Assembly: GCA_947488845.1 (NCBI GenBank) | Contig: CANLBM010000001.1 | Location: 1-64,000, forward strand | Reading direction: 5' to 3' | Source of the DNA: an uncultured Sphingomonadaceae bacterium | GTDB lineage: Bacteria > Pseudomonadota > Alphaproteobacteria > Sphingomonadales > Sphingomonadaceae | Length of the DNA: 64,000 nt | Shown here: positions 45,534-54,276 of the stretch, one piece after another | How the letters are laid out: each line of letters begins with the position of its first letter | Numbering within the stretch: the stretch's first letter is position 1 | The notes under the pieces: generated by a model | What the model was told of the DNA's origin: nothing | The model's database searches: none | Seen by the model: only the letters and a program-made list of their open reading frames with translations | Made by a program: the position numbers and the translations under genes

Positions 45534-48156
45534 GGCTTTTGTGGACCTGTTCGGAAACGTCTTTCGACAATTCCGGCTGCGCGGCAATCTTCTCAAGCGC
45601 CAGCCGCATCAGTTCCGACCGTTCGCGCTCGAAACGCCGCCAGCGTCCGAGCTGCGGGATGAAGCGCGCCGCCGTCTGCGGATTCTGCTTGTCCAGCGCG
45701 ATCACCATATCGGCGATCATCTGGTAGCCCTTGCCCGACGGATCGTGGAACCGGACCTGATTGCCGGTAAATGCACCGTAAAGTGCGCGAACGCGGTTGG
45801 GATTGGACAGGGTGAAGTCAGGGTGCCGCGACAGGCTGTCGATCCGTTTCACCGTATCCGGACGCAGCGACATGGCCTGCAGGCTGAACCATTTGTCGAG
45901 AACCAACGGATTGCTTTTGAATTTCGCGTAGAAATCGTCAAAGGCAATCGTGCGTTCTTCGGCCTCGAGATGCGACAGGACCGCCAGCGCGCCCTGCATC
46001 GCGGTCATATTGTCCGCCTCGCGATATTGTTCGAACGCGAGCTCGGCGGCGTCTTCGGTATAGGATGCGGCCAGATAGCCCAAAGTCACATTGCGCAATT
46101 TGCGGTTCGCCCGTGCTTCGGCATCGAGCGAGAATTCTCCCGGCCAGCAGCTTTTGTAAAGCTTGCGGAACTGTTTTTCGAACTGCACCGCAATCTTGCC
46201 GCGCAATTTTTCGCGTTCCTCGTGAATTGCCTGCGGATCGACTTCGACCATCTGGTCGCCGAGAAAGGCTTCGCTGGGCAGCAGAAGCAGTTCGGCGAGG
46301 AAGGCCGGATCAATGGCCTTGTCGCCGAGAATTTTCGCCACGGCCCGCAAAATGATGTCACGGTCAACGGGCGTGCCGAGGATCCTGGCGGTCAGATAGA
46401 CCGTCATCAGCCGCTGCACCGCCTCGAAACGGGCAAACGGATCGTCGTCATGGGCCGACAGGAAGGCGAGTTCTTCGGCGGTCTGGTTGCTTTCCAATAT
46501 GATCGGCGCGGAAAAACCGCGATTGATCGACAGGACCGGGTGATCCTTATAGCCTTCAAGAACGAAGCTTTGCTCTGCCTTGTCGAGCAGGAGCAGCTGT
46601 TCGCCCTGATGCGCGCCGGTTTCCGGATCGAGCAGCGCCGTCCGCAGAGGGATCAGTAATTCCGATGCCTCTGGCCGTTCGCCCTTCTGGGCAATTTTCT
46701 GCTTGAGCTGGATCGTGACGGCACCGGTTTGCGGGTCGTGGGACAGATTGGCGGTCACCCGCGGCGTGCCCGGCGTTTCATACCATTTGCGAAATTGCTT
46801 CAGATCGATGTCGCCGCCATCTTCCATCGCGGTGACAAAATCCTCGCAAGTAGCGGCCTCGCCGTCGTGCCGGTCGAAATAGAGATCGGTGCCCTTGCGG
46901 AAATTTTCCGGCCCCATCAGCGTGTTCATCATCCGGATGACTTCCGCACCCTTGTTGTAGATGGTCGCGGTGTAGAAATTGGAGATTTCCTGATAACTTT
47001 CCGGGCGGATCGGATGGGCCAGCGGGCCGGCATCCTCGGGAAATTGTGCTGCCCGCAAAATCCGAACATCCTCGATCCGCTTGAGCGCCGCCGAACCCAT
47101 GTCGGCAGAGAAGCTCTGGTCGCGGTAGACGGTGAAGCCTTCCTTCAGGCTGAGCTGGAACCAGTCCCGGCAAGTCACTCTGTTTCCGGACCAATTGTGG
47201 AAATATTCATGCGCGACCACGCCTTCGATACCGTCGAAATCGGCATCGGTGGCGACTTCGGGATCGGCGAGAATATAGCGGGAGTTGAAGATATTCAGTC
47301 CCTTGTTCTCCATCGCGCCCATGTTGAAATCACTGACCGCGACGATATTGAACAGGCCAAGATCATATTCGCGGCCATAGCTTTCCTCGTCCCAGCGCAT
47401 CGAGTCCTTGAGCGCTTTCATCGCATGGCCGGTGCGATCGAGATCACCGTCGCGGACCCAGATGTTGAGCTCGACCGGCTTGCCCGAACGGGTGGTGAAG
47501 CTGTCGTTATTGGCCACGAGATCACCGGCAACCAGGGCAAAGAGATAGCTCGGCTTCGGCCAGGGATCATTCCACTGCACCCAGTGGCGGCCATTCTCGC
47601 CGTCGCCTTCCGCAACCTTGTCGCCATTGCACAGCAGCACCGGGAATTTTGCCTTGTCGGCCTCCATCCGCACCTGGTAGCGGCTCAGCACATCGGGGCG
47701 GTCGGGCGCAAAGGTGATCCGGCGAAAGCCCTCCGCCTCGCACTGGGTGCACAGCATATCATTGGAAGCGTAGAGCCCCATCAACTGGGTGTTGGTCGAC
47801 GGGTCCAGCTCGACCTCGATCTCGACGCTATGCGATGCACCGCTCAGCGGCAGGACGAGATCGCCCTCTACCAGCGTCCAGTCGGTGCGGGCTTCGCCGT
47901 CGACCTTTACCGATGTCGGGCTGATGTCGTCGCCCTGCAGAACGAGAGGCTCGTCCGCCTTCGCGCTTTTCGAACGCCGGACGTCGAGTTTCGAGCGCAC
48001 TACGGTCCGTTCAAGATCAAGCTGGAAATCCAGTTCAACCTCCGGAATGAACCAGGCCGGTGGCCGGTAGTCCTCGCGACGGATGGTGGCCGGATCCTTG
48101 GGGGCTGGCGCGGCATCGGCCATTTCGTCATTCGGTGTTTTTTGAATATCTAACAT
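45526..48156 (-). CDS. pepN: Aminopeptidase N (M1 family)
   Basis: This 876-residue zinc aminopeptidase removes N-terminal residues from peptides. The exopeptidase motif is GAMEN (280-284), the zinc site is HEYFH (316-320) with E339 in LKEGFTVYRD. The rest of the sequence is the E. coli PepN-type C-terminal domain. The length is normal. It is divergent from the M48 protease gene (69 bases between starts) and overlaps pgeF at its end. Confidence 0.97.
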   Translation of the reverse strand: MLDIQKTPNDEMADAAPAPKDPATIRREDYRPPAWFIPEVELDFQLDLERTVVRSKLDVRRSKSAKADEPLVLQGDDISPTSVKVDGEARTDWTLVEGDLVLPLSGASHSVEIEVELDPSTNTQLMGLYASNDMLCTQCEAEGFRRITFAPDRPDVLSRYQVRMEADKAKFPVLLCNGDKVAEGDGENGRHWVQWNDPWPKPSYLFALVAGDLVANNDSFTTRSGKPVELNIWVRDGDLDRTGHAMKALKDSMRWDEESYGREYDLGLFNIVAVSDFNMGAMENKGLNIFNSRYILADPEVATDADFDGIEGVVAHEYFHNWSGNRVTCRDWFQLSLKEGFTVYRDQSFSADMGSAALKRIEDVRILRAAQFPEDAGPLAHPIRPESYQEISNFYTATIYNKGAEVIRMMNTLMGPENFRKGTDLYFDRHDGEAATCEDFVTAMEDGGDIDLKQFRKWYETPGTPRVTANLSHDPQTGAVTIQLKQKIAQKGERPEASELLIPLRTALLDPETGAHQGEQLLLLDKAEQSFVLEGYKDHPVLSINRGFSAPIILESNQTAEELAFLSAHDDDPFARFEAVQRLMTVYLTARILGTPVDRDIILRAVAKILGDKAIDPAFLAELLLLPSEAFLGDQMVEVDPQAIHEEREKLRGKIAVQFEKQFRKLYKSCWPGEFSLDAEARANRKLRNVTLGYLAASYTEDAAELAFEQYREADNMTAMQGALAVLSHLEAEERTIAFDDFYAKFKSNPLVLDKWFSLQAMSLRPDTVKRIDSLSRHPDFTLSNPNRVRALYGAFTGNQVRFHDPSGKGYQMIADMVIALDKQNPQTAARFIPQLGRWRRFERERSELMRLALEKIAAQPELSKDVSEQVHKSLA

Positions 48157-48225
48157 GGGCTTGCCATAAGAGCCATTTGCACCCCGCGCAATTGCGTTTA
48201 TGGCTGGGGCAAAAGGGAGTGGGTC

Positions 48226-49521
48226 ATGTCGAGATTATTGCTGTTCTTTATAGCCGCCATGTTGATCGCCGGTCTGCCAACGGAAATGCTGTTCGCGCAA
48301 TCCGGCAGCGCGGCGTTTGACGTCGAACAGGCCAGTCGTGCCTATATCGATACGTTGCAGGGCGCAGAGCTTGAGAAATCCAACAATTATTTTCAGGGCG
48401 GCTATTGGCTGATCCTGTGGGGCGCCATCGTCGGCATATTGGTCGACTTCCTGATCCTCCAGTCGCGCCTGTCCGCTCGCTTCCGGGACTGGGCCGAACG
48501 GGTAACCAGCCGCAAATGGCTGCAGCCTGCGCTCTATGCCCTGCCTTATATCATCGTCGGATTTCTGATCGCTCTGCCCTGGACCATTTACACCGATTTT
48601 TTCCGGGAACAGCAATATGATCTGATGAGCCTGGATTTTGGTAGCTGGTTCGGCGAGCAGATGGTTGGTCTCGTGATATCGTTGATCATGTTCCCGCTGC
48701 TGGTCATGGCCATTTTCGCGGTGATCCGGCGCGCGCCGAAAACATGGTGGATCTGGGGAACCGGCGTGATTGCCATCTTCCTGTTCATCGGCATGATGCT
48801 CGGGCCGGTCTTCATTTCGCCGCTGTTCAACGAATATAACGAGATGGCAGAGGGACCTATGCGCGACAAGATTGTCGCGATGGCAGCGGAATATGATATT
48901 CCGGCCGAGAATATCTATGTTTTCGACCAGTCGAAACAGCACAAACGGATTTCGGCCAATGTCTCCGGCATCGGACCGACGATCAGGATTTCGCTGAATG
49001 ACAATCTGCTTGAGCGCACCGATCCGGACGAAGTCGCGGCGGTGATGGGCCACGAACTCGGCCATTATGTTCTGGGCCATATCTGGCGGACGGTGTTCAT
49101 CCTGTCGCTGATCATGGCCGTCGGATTATTCGTTACGGCGCGCGTCGCGCCGCGAATGATCGAGCGCCACGGCGGGAAATGGGGCGTGCGCAGCATATCG
49201 GATCCTGCCGCGATTCCGTTGCTCAGCCTCATCCTGACTGCCTATTTCTTCGCCGCGACGCCAGCGCTTAACAGCCTGGTCCGAATCACCGAAAGCGAAG
49301 CTGACCAATTCGGGCTTGATACGGCCAGAGAACCGGACGGTTTTGCCAAAGTATCGATGCGATTGTCGGAATATCGCAAGATCGAACCGGGACCGGTGGA
49401 GGAAATGCTGTTCTTCGATCACCCCTCCGGCGCCACGAGAGTCCGGATGGCGATGCAATGGAAGGCCGACAATGTCGAAAATCCGGTGATACAGAATCCA
49501 GGCAAGCTGGAGAAGGAATAG
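48226..49521 (+). CDS. M48 (Ste24-type) membrane metalloprotease
   Basis: This 431-residue protein is a CAAX-protease-1-like enzyme. Residues 60-200 hold several membrane helices and the HEXXH zinc motif is at 276-280 (MGHELGHYVLGH), with the third ligand Glu in ITESEADQFGLD. It begins with a signal-like stretch (LLLFFIAAMLIAGLPTEM). GGGAG lies upstream of the ATG. In bacteria these proteases take part in membrane-protein quality control. It is followed by an epimerase gene three bases after its stop. Confidence 0.9.
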   Translation: MSRLLLFFIAAMLIAGLPTEMLFAQSGSAAFDVEQASRAYIDTLQGAELEKSNNYFQGGYWLILWGAIVGILVDFLILQSRLSARFRDWAERVTSRKWLQPALYALPYIIVGFLIALPWTIYTDFFREQQYDLMSLDFGSWFGEQMVGLVISLIMFPLLVMAIFAVIRRAPKTWWIWGTGVIAIFLFIGMMLGPVFISPLFNEYNEMAEGPMRDKIVAMAAEYDIPAENIYVFDQSKQHKRISANVSGIGPTIRISLNDNLLERTDPDEVAAVMGHELGHYVLGHIWRTVFILSLIMAVGLFVTARVAPRMIERHGGKWGVRSISDPAAIPLLSLILTAYFFAATPALNSLVRITESEADQFGLDTAREPDGFAKVSMRLSEYRKIEPGPVEEMLFFDHPSGATRVRMAMQWKADNVENPVIQNPGKLEKE

Positions 49522-49524
49522 ACT

Positions 49525-50328
49525 GTGACCGGCCGCATGCTGATCTTCGGAATGGGCTATACCGCCTCGCGGCTGGGCGAGCGGCTGCGCGGCGAGGGCT
49601 GGACCGTGACCGGTACCCGCCGGGAAGCGCAAGATGGCTGCATTGCTTTTGATGACGAGACTTCGGTTCTGGCGGCGCTGGCGGAGGCGACGCATGTCCT
49701 TTCCTCGGTCCCGCCTGCGAAGGACGACAGTGAACCGGTGCTTGACCATTACGGCGAAGCGATCCGCGCGGCATCGCTACAATGGAGCGGCTATCTCTCC
49801 GCGACCGGCGTTTATGGCGATGTCGATGGGGCCTGGGTCGACGAGAGCGCGCCAATCGGCTCGGGTCGCCGCAAGGCGCGCAGCGAGGCCGACCAGCGCT
49901 GGCAGAAATTGCGCAGAGATATCCACGTCTTTCGCCTGCCCGGCATATATGGCCCGGGCCGCAGCCCGCTCACCCGGGTCCGGGACGGCAGGGCCAGGCG
50001 GGTGGACATGCCCGGACAGGTGTTCAGCCGTATTCATGTCGATGACATTGTCTCGGCGGTGATCGTATCATTCGATGGCCCGGCGGGCGTCTATAATATT
50101 TCCGATGACCTCCCTGCGCCGCAGCACGAGGTAGTGGCCCATGCGGCGCGGCTTTTGGGCATGGATGTCCCGCCGTTGCTGTCGCTGGAAGAAGCCGATC
50201 TGTCGAAAGCCGCGCTGGGCTTTTACGAAGAAAACCGCCGGGTTGCCAATGGCAAGGCGAAGCGGCTGCTGGACTGGGAGCCGCGATATCCGGATTATAA
50301 AGCAGGGCTGCAGTCGCTGCTCGGCTGA
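49525..50328 (+). CDS. NAD-dependent epimerase-like protein (YeeZ-type)
   Basis: This 267-residue Rossmann protein starts with a GTG at 49525 and MLIFGMGYTASRLGERLRGEG, a nucleotide-binding GxGYxxxxL motif. It carries SATGVYGDVDGAWVDESAPI with a Tyr at the place of the SDR site, and FRLPGIYGPGRSPL. It resembles E. coli YeeZ, an uncharacterised sugar-nucleotide-epimerase relative. It overlaps no gene, but is three bases after the M48 protease and convergent with the EamA transporter (four-base gap). Confidence 0.8.
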   Translation: MTGRMLIFGMGYTASRLGERLRGEGWTVTGTRREAQDGCIAFDDETSVLAALAEATHVLSSVPPAKDDSEPVLDHYGEAIRAASLQWSGYLSATGVYGDVDGAWVDESAPIGSGRRKARSEADQRWQKLRRDIHVFRLPGIYGPGRSPLTRVRDGRARRVDMPGQVFSRIHVDDIVSAVIVSFDGPAGVYNISDDLPAPQHEVVAHAARLLGMDVPPLLSLEEADLSKAALGFYEENRRVANGKAKRLLDWEPRYPDYKAGLQSLLG

Positions 50329-50332
50329 TTAT

Positions 50333-51271
50333 TCAGGCAGAAATGCGCGGTGTCTTCGGCTTGCGCGCCCGCAGCGCCACCAGCAGTCCGAGCATCGCCA
50401 GAACGGCGCCGCCAGCCGGCAACCAGGTCCAGACATAATCCTCGAAAATCGTCGACAATATCATCGCCACCACCGGCACCAATACGCTGGAATAGGCCGC
50501 CTTGCCCGGTCCGATTTCGCGGATCATCGAGAAATAGAGCGGGAAGGTGACGACCGAACCGATGACGCCGAGATAGACGATCCCGCCCCAATAGGCAGCA
50601 CGCATTTCGTATACCGGCGGACCGACGGTGACCCAGGACAGCACGATATTGATCAGCGCCCCGAACAGCATTGCCCAGGCGAGGACGGTGATGATCGGAT
50701 AGGATTTGAGCCGCTCGCCCGCCTGCATGACATTGGCAATCGAGGCCGACATGATCCCGCCGAAGGCCAGCGCCGCGCCGATCAGTACCTGTTCGAGGCT
50801 GGCCGGAGAGGCGCGATATTCGTGCCAGAACAAAAGCGCGATGCCGACAGCGGCAATCGCCGAGCCGCCGAGAAAGGCGCCGGAGATCTTGTGGCCCAGA
50901 AAGATACGGCCCATGAGCGCGTTGGGGACCATCAGCAGCGCGAACAGGACCGCGACCAGACCCGAGGTGATGAACAGTTCGGCGTTGTAGACAAAGTTGA
51001 AATTGAACGAGAATTGGAAAAGCCCGAGAATGAGCGCGAACAGATAGCCGGTACGGTCTAGCCGGAAGGACAGGCGCTTATAGGCGACCAGCACGAACAT
51101 GGCGGCGGCGGCGATGATGAAACGATAGCTCACCGACCAGCTGGGCGGCACCGTGGAAATCTGGTCCTTGATCACCAGCCAGGTAGACCCCCAGATCAGC
51201 GAGACCAGCAGGAACGGGATCAGGATGCGCGGGCTGAGGAGGCTTGGCTCGCTCTCTTCACCGGCGTTCAT
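50333..51271 (-). CDS. EamA/DMT-family transporter
   Basis: This 312-residue protein has ten predicted membrane helices in two EamA repeats. LIPFLLVSLIWGSTWLVIKD opens the first and QVLIGAALAFGGIMSASIAN the second, with IGSVVTFPLYFSMIREIGPG as the usual late motif. Members export amino acids, metabolites or drugs. It overlaps the end of the threonine aldolase gene's operon in an ATGA at 51268-51271, so the start of this gene precedes the aldolase on the same strand. An amino-acid export role is plausible but unproven. Confidence 0.85.
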   Translation of the reverse strand: MNAGEESEPSLLSPRILIPFLLVSLIWGSTWLVIKDQISTVPPSWSVSYRFIIAAAAMFVLVAYKRLSFRLDRTGYLFALILGLFQFSFNFNFVYNAELFITSGLVAVLFALLMVPNALMGRIFLGHKISGAFLGGSAIAAVGIALLFWHEYRASPASLEQVLIGAALAFGGIMSASIANVMQAGERLKSYPIITVLAWAMLFGALINIVLSWVTVGPPVYEMRAAYWGGIVYLGVIGSVVTFPLYFSMIREIGPGKAAYSSVLVPVVAMILSTIFEDYVWTWLPAGGAVLAMLGLLVALRARKPKTPRISA

Positions 51272-52269
51272 AAGGATACGATCACCTCGGCCAGCGGACG
51301 GATATCCTCGACGCTCTGGTTCCAGCTGGTCACCAGCCGCGCCTGCCCGGCGCCCCAGTCATAGAAATCAAATCCCAGGCCGCGCAGATGCGCCGCTTCG
51401 TCTGCCGAGAGTCTGATGAAGATTTCGTTTGCTTCGACCGGATAGATCAACCGTTCGCCAGCGGCTTTGGCGATGATCTGAGCGCCGGCATTGGCGGCGC
51501 GCGCATTGTCGAGCCACAGATCATCGTCGAGCATCGCCAATATCTGCGCTGCGAGGAATCGGCCCTTGGACTGCAAATGGCCTGCACGCTTGCGGCGATA
51601 ACGGGTGTCGGTGGCCAGTTCACGATCAAAGAATATCAGCGCCTCGGCGCTCATCCCGCCATTTTTGACAAAGCCGAAACTCAGCGCGTCGACACCGGCT
51701 TGCCAGGTCAGGTCAGCGGGCGAGCAGCCGAGCGTCGCCACCGCATTGGCAAAGCGCGCGCCGTCCATGTGCAGGCCGAGCCCGCGCGCCTTGCAGACTT
51801 CGGCAAGTCCGGCGACTTCGTGCGGATGGTAGACCATGCCATATTCGCTGGCATTGGTGATCGACACCGCGGCGGGCTGGACCTGATGGACATCGTCGCG
51901 GATCGCCGCGCAACAAGCCTCGACGCTTTCAGGAGACAATTTTGCGCCCTGGCCGTCGAGCAGCATCAGTTTCGCGCCGCCGGTATAGAAACCGGGCGCC
52001 CCCGCCTCGTCCTGCTCGATATGGGCTTCGCGATGGCAGATCACGCCCTGATGCGGCTGGCACATTGCGGCGAGCCCCAGTGAATTGGCCGCGGTTCCGG
52101 TCGCCACCCACATCGCCTCGACCTCGGTCTCGAACAGATCGGAAAAAGCCCCGTTGAGGCGCGCGCTCAGACCATCGCCATCATAGGCCGTGTCCTGTCC
52201 ATTGGCTTCGACCAGCGATTCCAGCAACTTGGGGTGCACAGACGCGGCATTATCAGAGAAAAATCGCAT
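51268..52269 (-). CDS. ltaE: Low-specificity L-threonine aldolase
   Basis: The protein has 333 residues from the ATG at 52269; the frame is open to a GTG at 52287. It is a PLP enzyme that splits threonine or allo-threonine to glycine and acetaldehyde. MRFFSDNAASVHPKLLESLV, then EVEAMWVATGTAANSLGLAA and GLHMDGARFANAV fit the family, and the PLP Lys lies in SFGFVKNGGMSAEAL. It is followed, in the ATGA overlap, by the EamA transporter, possibly for amino-acid export. Confidence 0.9.
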   Translation of the reverse strand: MRFFSDNAASVHPKLLESLVEANGQDTAYDGDGLSARLNGAFSDLFETEVEAMWVATGTAANSLGLAAMCQPHQGVICHREAHIEQDEAGAPGFYTGGAKLMLLDGQGAKLSPESVEACCAAIRDDVHQVQPAAVSITNASEYGMVYHPHEVAGLAEVCKARGLGLHMDGARFANAVATLGCSPADLTWQAGVDALSFGFVKNGGMSAEALIFFDRELATDTRYRRKRAGHLQSKGRFLAAQILAMLDDDLWLDNARAANAGAQIIAKAAGERLIYPVEANEIFIRLSADEAAHLRGLGFDFYDWGAGQARLVTSWNQSVEDIRPLAEVIVSL

Positions 52270-52378
52270 GTGCAGCGCATGGCTCACGGCCTCTGGCGCG
52301 TCAAGACAGGATGATCAATGACCAGACAGGTTGCGCTTTCCATGGCCCTCAGGGATCACAGGCCAGCCATCTCCGGGT

Positions 52379-52981
52379 TCAGGAAAAATCCGCTTTGGCG
52401 GCGAGGGTTCGCTGGAACACGGTGACCACGCACATCGCCGAGTAGATGGTAGCGATGATGGTGAAATATTGGGGCATCAGGCACATCAGGACAAACGCAA
52501 TGATCGTCTCCGTGCCCTCCGCGAGGCCGGTATCGTAGAAGAAGCTCTTCTTGCCGTGCGCCTCGGTCTCGCGCCCCTGTTTGGCCGCCATCACCGCATA
52601 GGCGAGAAAGCTTATCCCGGTCAGGGTGAAGCTGCCGACCAGTATCAGCGCGAACGGAAGATTGGCGGGTGCGGCGAAGCCAAAGCCGATCGGCACCGCA
52701 ATATAGAAAACAAAATCGCTGACGATATCGAGATAGCCGCCGAAATCGGTCTGCCTTGTAGCCCGGGCGATCGCGCCGTCGAGCCCGTCGAACAGGCGAC
52801 TGAACAGGAGCAGAGCCAGACCGAGCAGATAATGCTGATATCCGATCGCCACGCCCGCTGCGATGCCGACCGCGCCGCCGGCCAGTGTTACCTGATTGGC
52901 GGTCAGGCCGATCCGCGCCAGCCGGGCGCCCACCGCGTCGAGCGGGGGATCGATGATCGGACGGAGACGGGAATCAAGCAT
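52379..52981 (-). CDS. CDP-alcohol phosphatidyltransferase
   Basis: This 200-residue membrane protein has the CDP-alcohol phosphotransferase motif DGLDGAIARATRQTDFGGYLD-type, with Asp residues at about 65, 68, 82 and 86 in the DG-x2-AR-x8-G-x3-D-x3-D pattern. It would form a phospholipid (for instance phosphatidylglycerol phosphate or an inositol phosphate lipid) from CDP-diacylglycerol. The alcohol cannot be assigned. Six helices are expected. It is downstream of the nucleoside transporter with a 26-base gap. Confidence 0.88.
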   Translation of the reverse strand: MLDSRLRPIIDPPLDAVGARLARIGLTANQVTLAGGAVGIAAGVAIGYQHYLLGLALLLFSRLFDGLDGAIARATRQTDFGGYLDIVSDFVFYIAVPIGFGFAAPANLPFALILVGSFTLTGISFLAYAVMAAKQGRETEAHGKKSFFYDTGLAEGTETIIAFVLMCLMPQYFTIIATIYSAMCVVTVFQRTLAAKADFS

Positions 52982-53007
52982 GAACTATCCTCGTCGATTG
53001 CGCACCG

Positions 53008-54276
53008 TCAGGCAAGGGTGACCAGACCGATCACCGCTCCGGTCATCGCGGTCGCACAATTGCCGGCGATCCAGCTTTTCACGCCCAGCCCCGCGACCTC
53101 GGCCCGGCGCGAGGGCGCGAGCGTGCCGATCGTCGAGACCAGCAAGCCGACGCTGGCAAGATTGGCGAAGCCACAGAGCGCGTAAACGACGATCAACTGG
53201 CTGCGCGGATCGAAGGTCCCAGCGGGTATCGCCGCCAGATCGAGATAGGCGACATATTCGTTGAGGATGGTCTTGGTTCCCATCAGCGCGCCGGCCGCAG
53301 GCGCCTGATCCCAGGGCACGCCGAGCGTCCACATCAGCGGCGCGAACAGCCAGCCGAAGGCGCGCTTGATCGTCACCGCCTGACCATCGACATAAGGCAG
53401 GACGGTCAATATCTGGTCGGCCAGAGCAACCAGCGCGAAGACCACCAGGATGATCCCGATCACCGCCAGAAAAACCTGCACGCCTTCCATCGTTCCGCGC
53501 ACGAGCGCGTCGATGCTGCCGTCATATTTGAGTCCCGGCTGCTCCTCGCTGGTCTCGGTCTTGCCGTTGCCCGGCACCATCAGCCGGGCGACCAATATGG
53601 CAGCCGGCAGCGAGATCAGCGATGCCGAGATCATGTGCCCGACCGCATTGGGAACCGCCTGAGACAGGGTCGAGGCATAGAGGATCAATATCGCGCCCGA
53701 TATGGTTGCCATCGGCAGCACCATCACCATGAACAATTCGCCCCGGCTCATTTTCTCGAAATAGGCGCGCAGCACCAGTGGCGATTCGACCACGCCGAGG
53801 AAGATATTGGCGCCGCCGCTGAGACCGACCACGCCGCTCACCCCCATGGACTTGCGCAGCGCCCAGGACAGGCCCCGGACGATCCACGCGAGTACGCCCC
53901 AGTGCCAAAGCAGGGCTGACAGTGCCGAGAATACGATCACCAAAGGCAGTATCTGGAAGGCAATGATCAGCGGCGGCTGCGCGCCCTCTTTCAACACGAA
54001 GGGCAATTCCCCCCCGCCGGCATAGCCGAACATATAGGATGATCCGACCAGTGTCGCTTTTTCAATCGCCATCACGCCCTGGTTGGCGAGGCCGATGATT
54101 TCCCAGACGAACGGCACCCGGACGATGACCAGCGCGATGGTCAGTTGTAGCAGCAATGCCCCGCCGATCCATTTCCAGCTTGGCCGGTCCTGACGATTTT
54201 CCGAGATGGCCCAGGCGAACAGCAGGATCAGCGTCAGGCCGATCAGTCCCTGCCCCTGCTGCAGGAAATCGATCAT
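53008..54276 (-). CDS. NupC-type nucleoside transporter (CNT)
   Basis: This 422-residue protein belongs to the concentrative nucleoside transporter family. It has FLQQGQGLIGLTLILLFAWA at the start, SGGANIFLGVVESPLVLRAY in the first half and LMGTKTILNEYVAYLDLA and LCGFANLASVGLLVSTIGTL in the second. It would import nucleosides with H+ or Na+. Its start overlaps the FAD-oxidoreductase fusion's stop (ATGA, 54273-54276), so both are in one operon; the link between them is not clear. Confidence 0.92.
   Translation of the reverse strand: MIDFLQQGQGLIGLTLILLFAWAISENRQDRPSWKWIGGALLLQLTIALVIVRVPFVWEIIGLANQGVMAIEKATLVGSSYMFGYAGGGELPFVLKEGAQPPLIIAFQILPLVIVFSALSALLWHWGVLAWIVRGLSWALRKSMGVSGVVGLSGGANIFLGVVESPLVLRAYFEKMSRGELFMVMVLPMATISGAILILYASTLSQAVPNAVGHMISASLISLPAAILVARLMVPGNGKTETSEEQPGLKYDGSIDALVRGTMEGVQVFLAVIGIILVVFALVALADQILTVLPYVDGQAVTIKRAFGWLFAPLMWTLGVPWDQAPAAGALMGTKTILNEYVAYLDLAAIPAGTFDPRSQLIVVYALCGFANLASVGLLVSTIGTLAPSRRAEVAGLGVKSWIAGNCATAMTGAVIGLVTLA

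Noticed and set aside
46729..48153. 474-residue plus-strand frame opposite pepN
   Set aside because: Antisense to a clear M1 aminopeptidase with zinc and GAMEN motifs; no features of its own.
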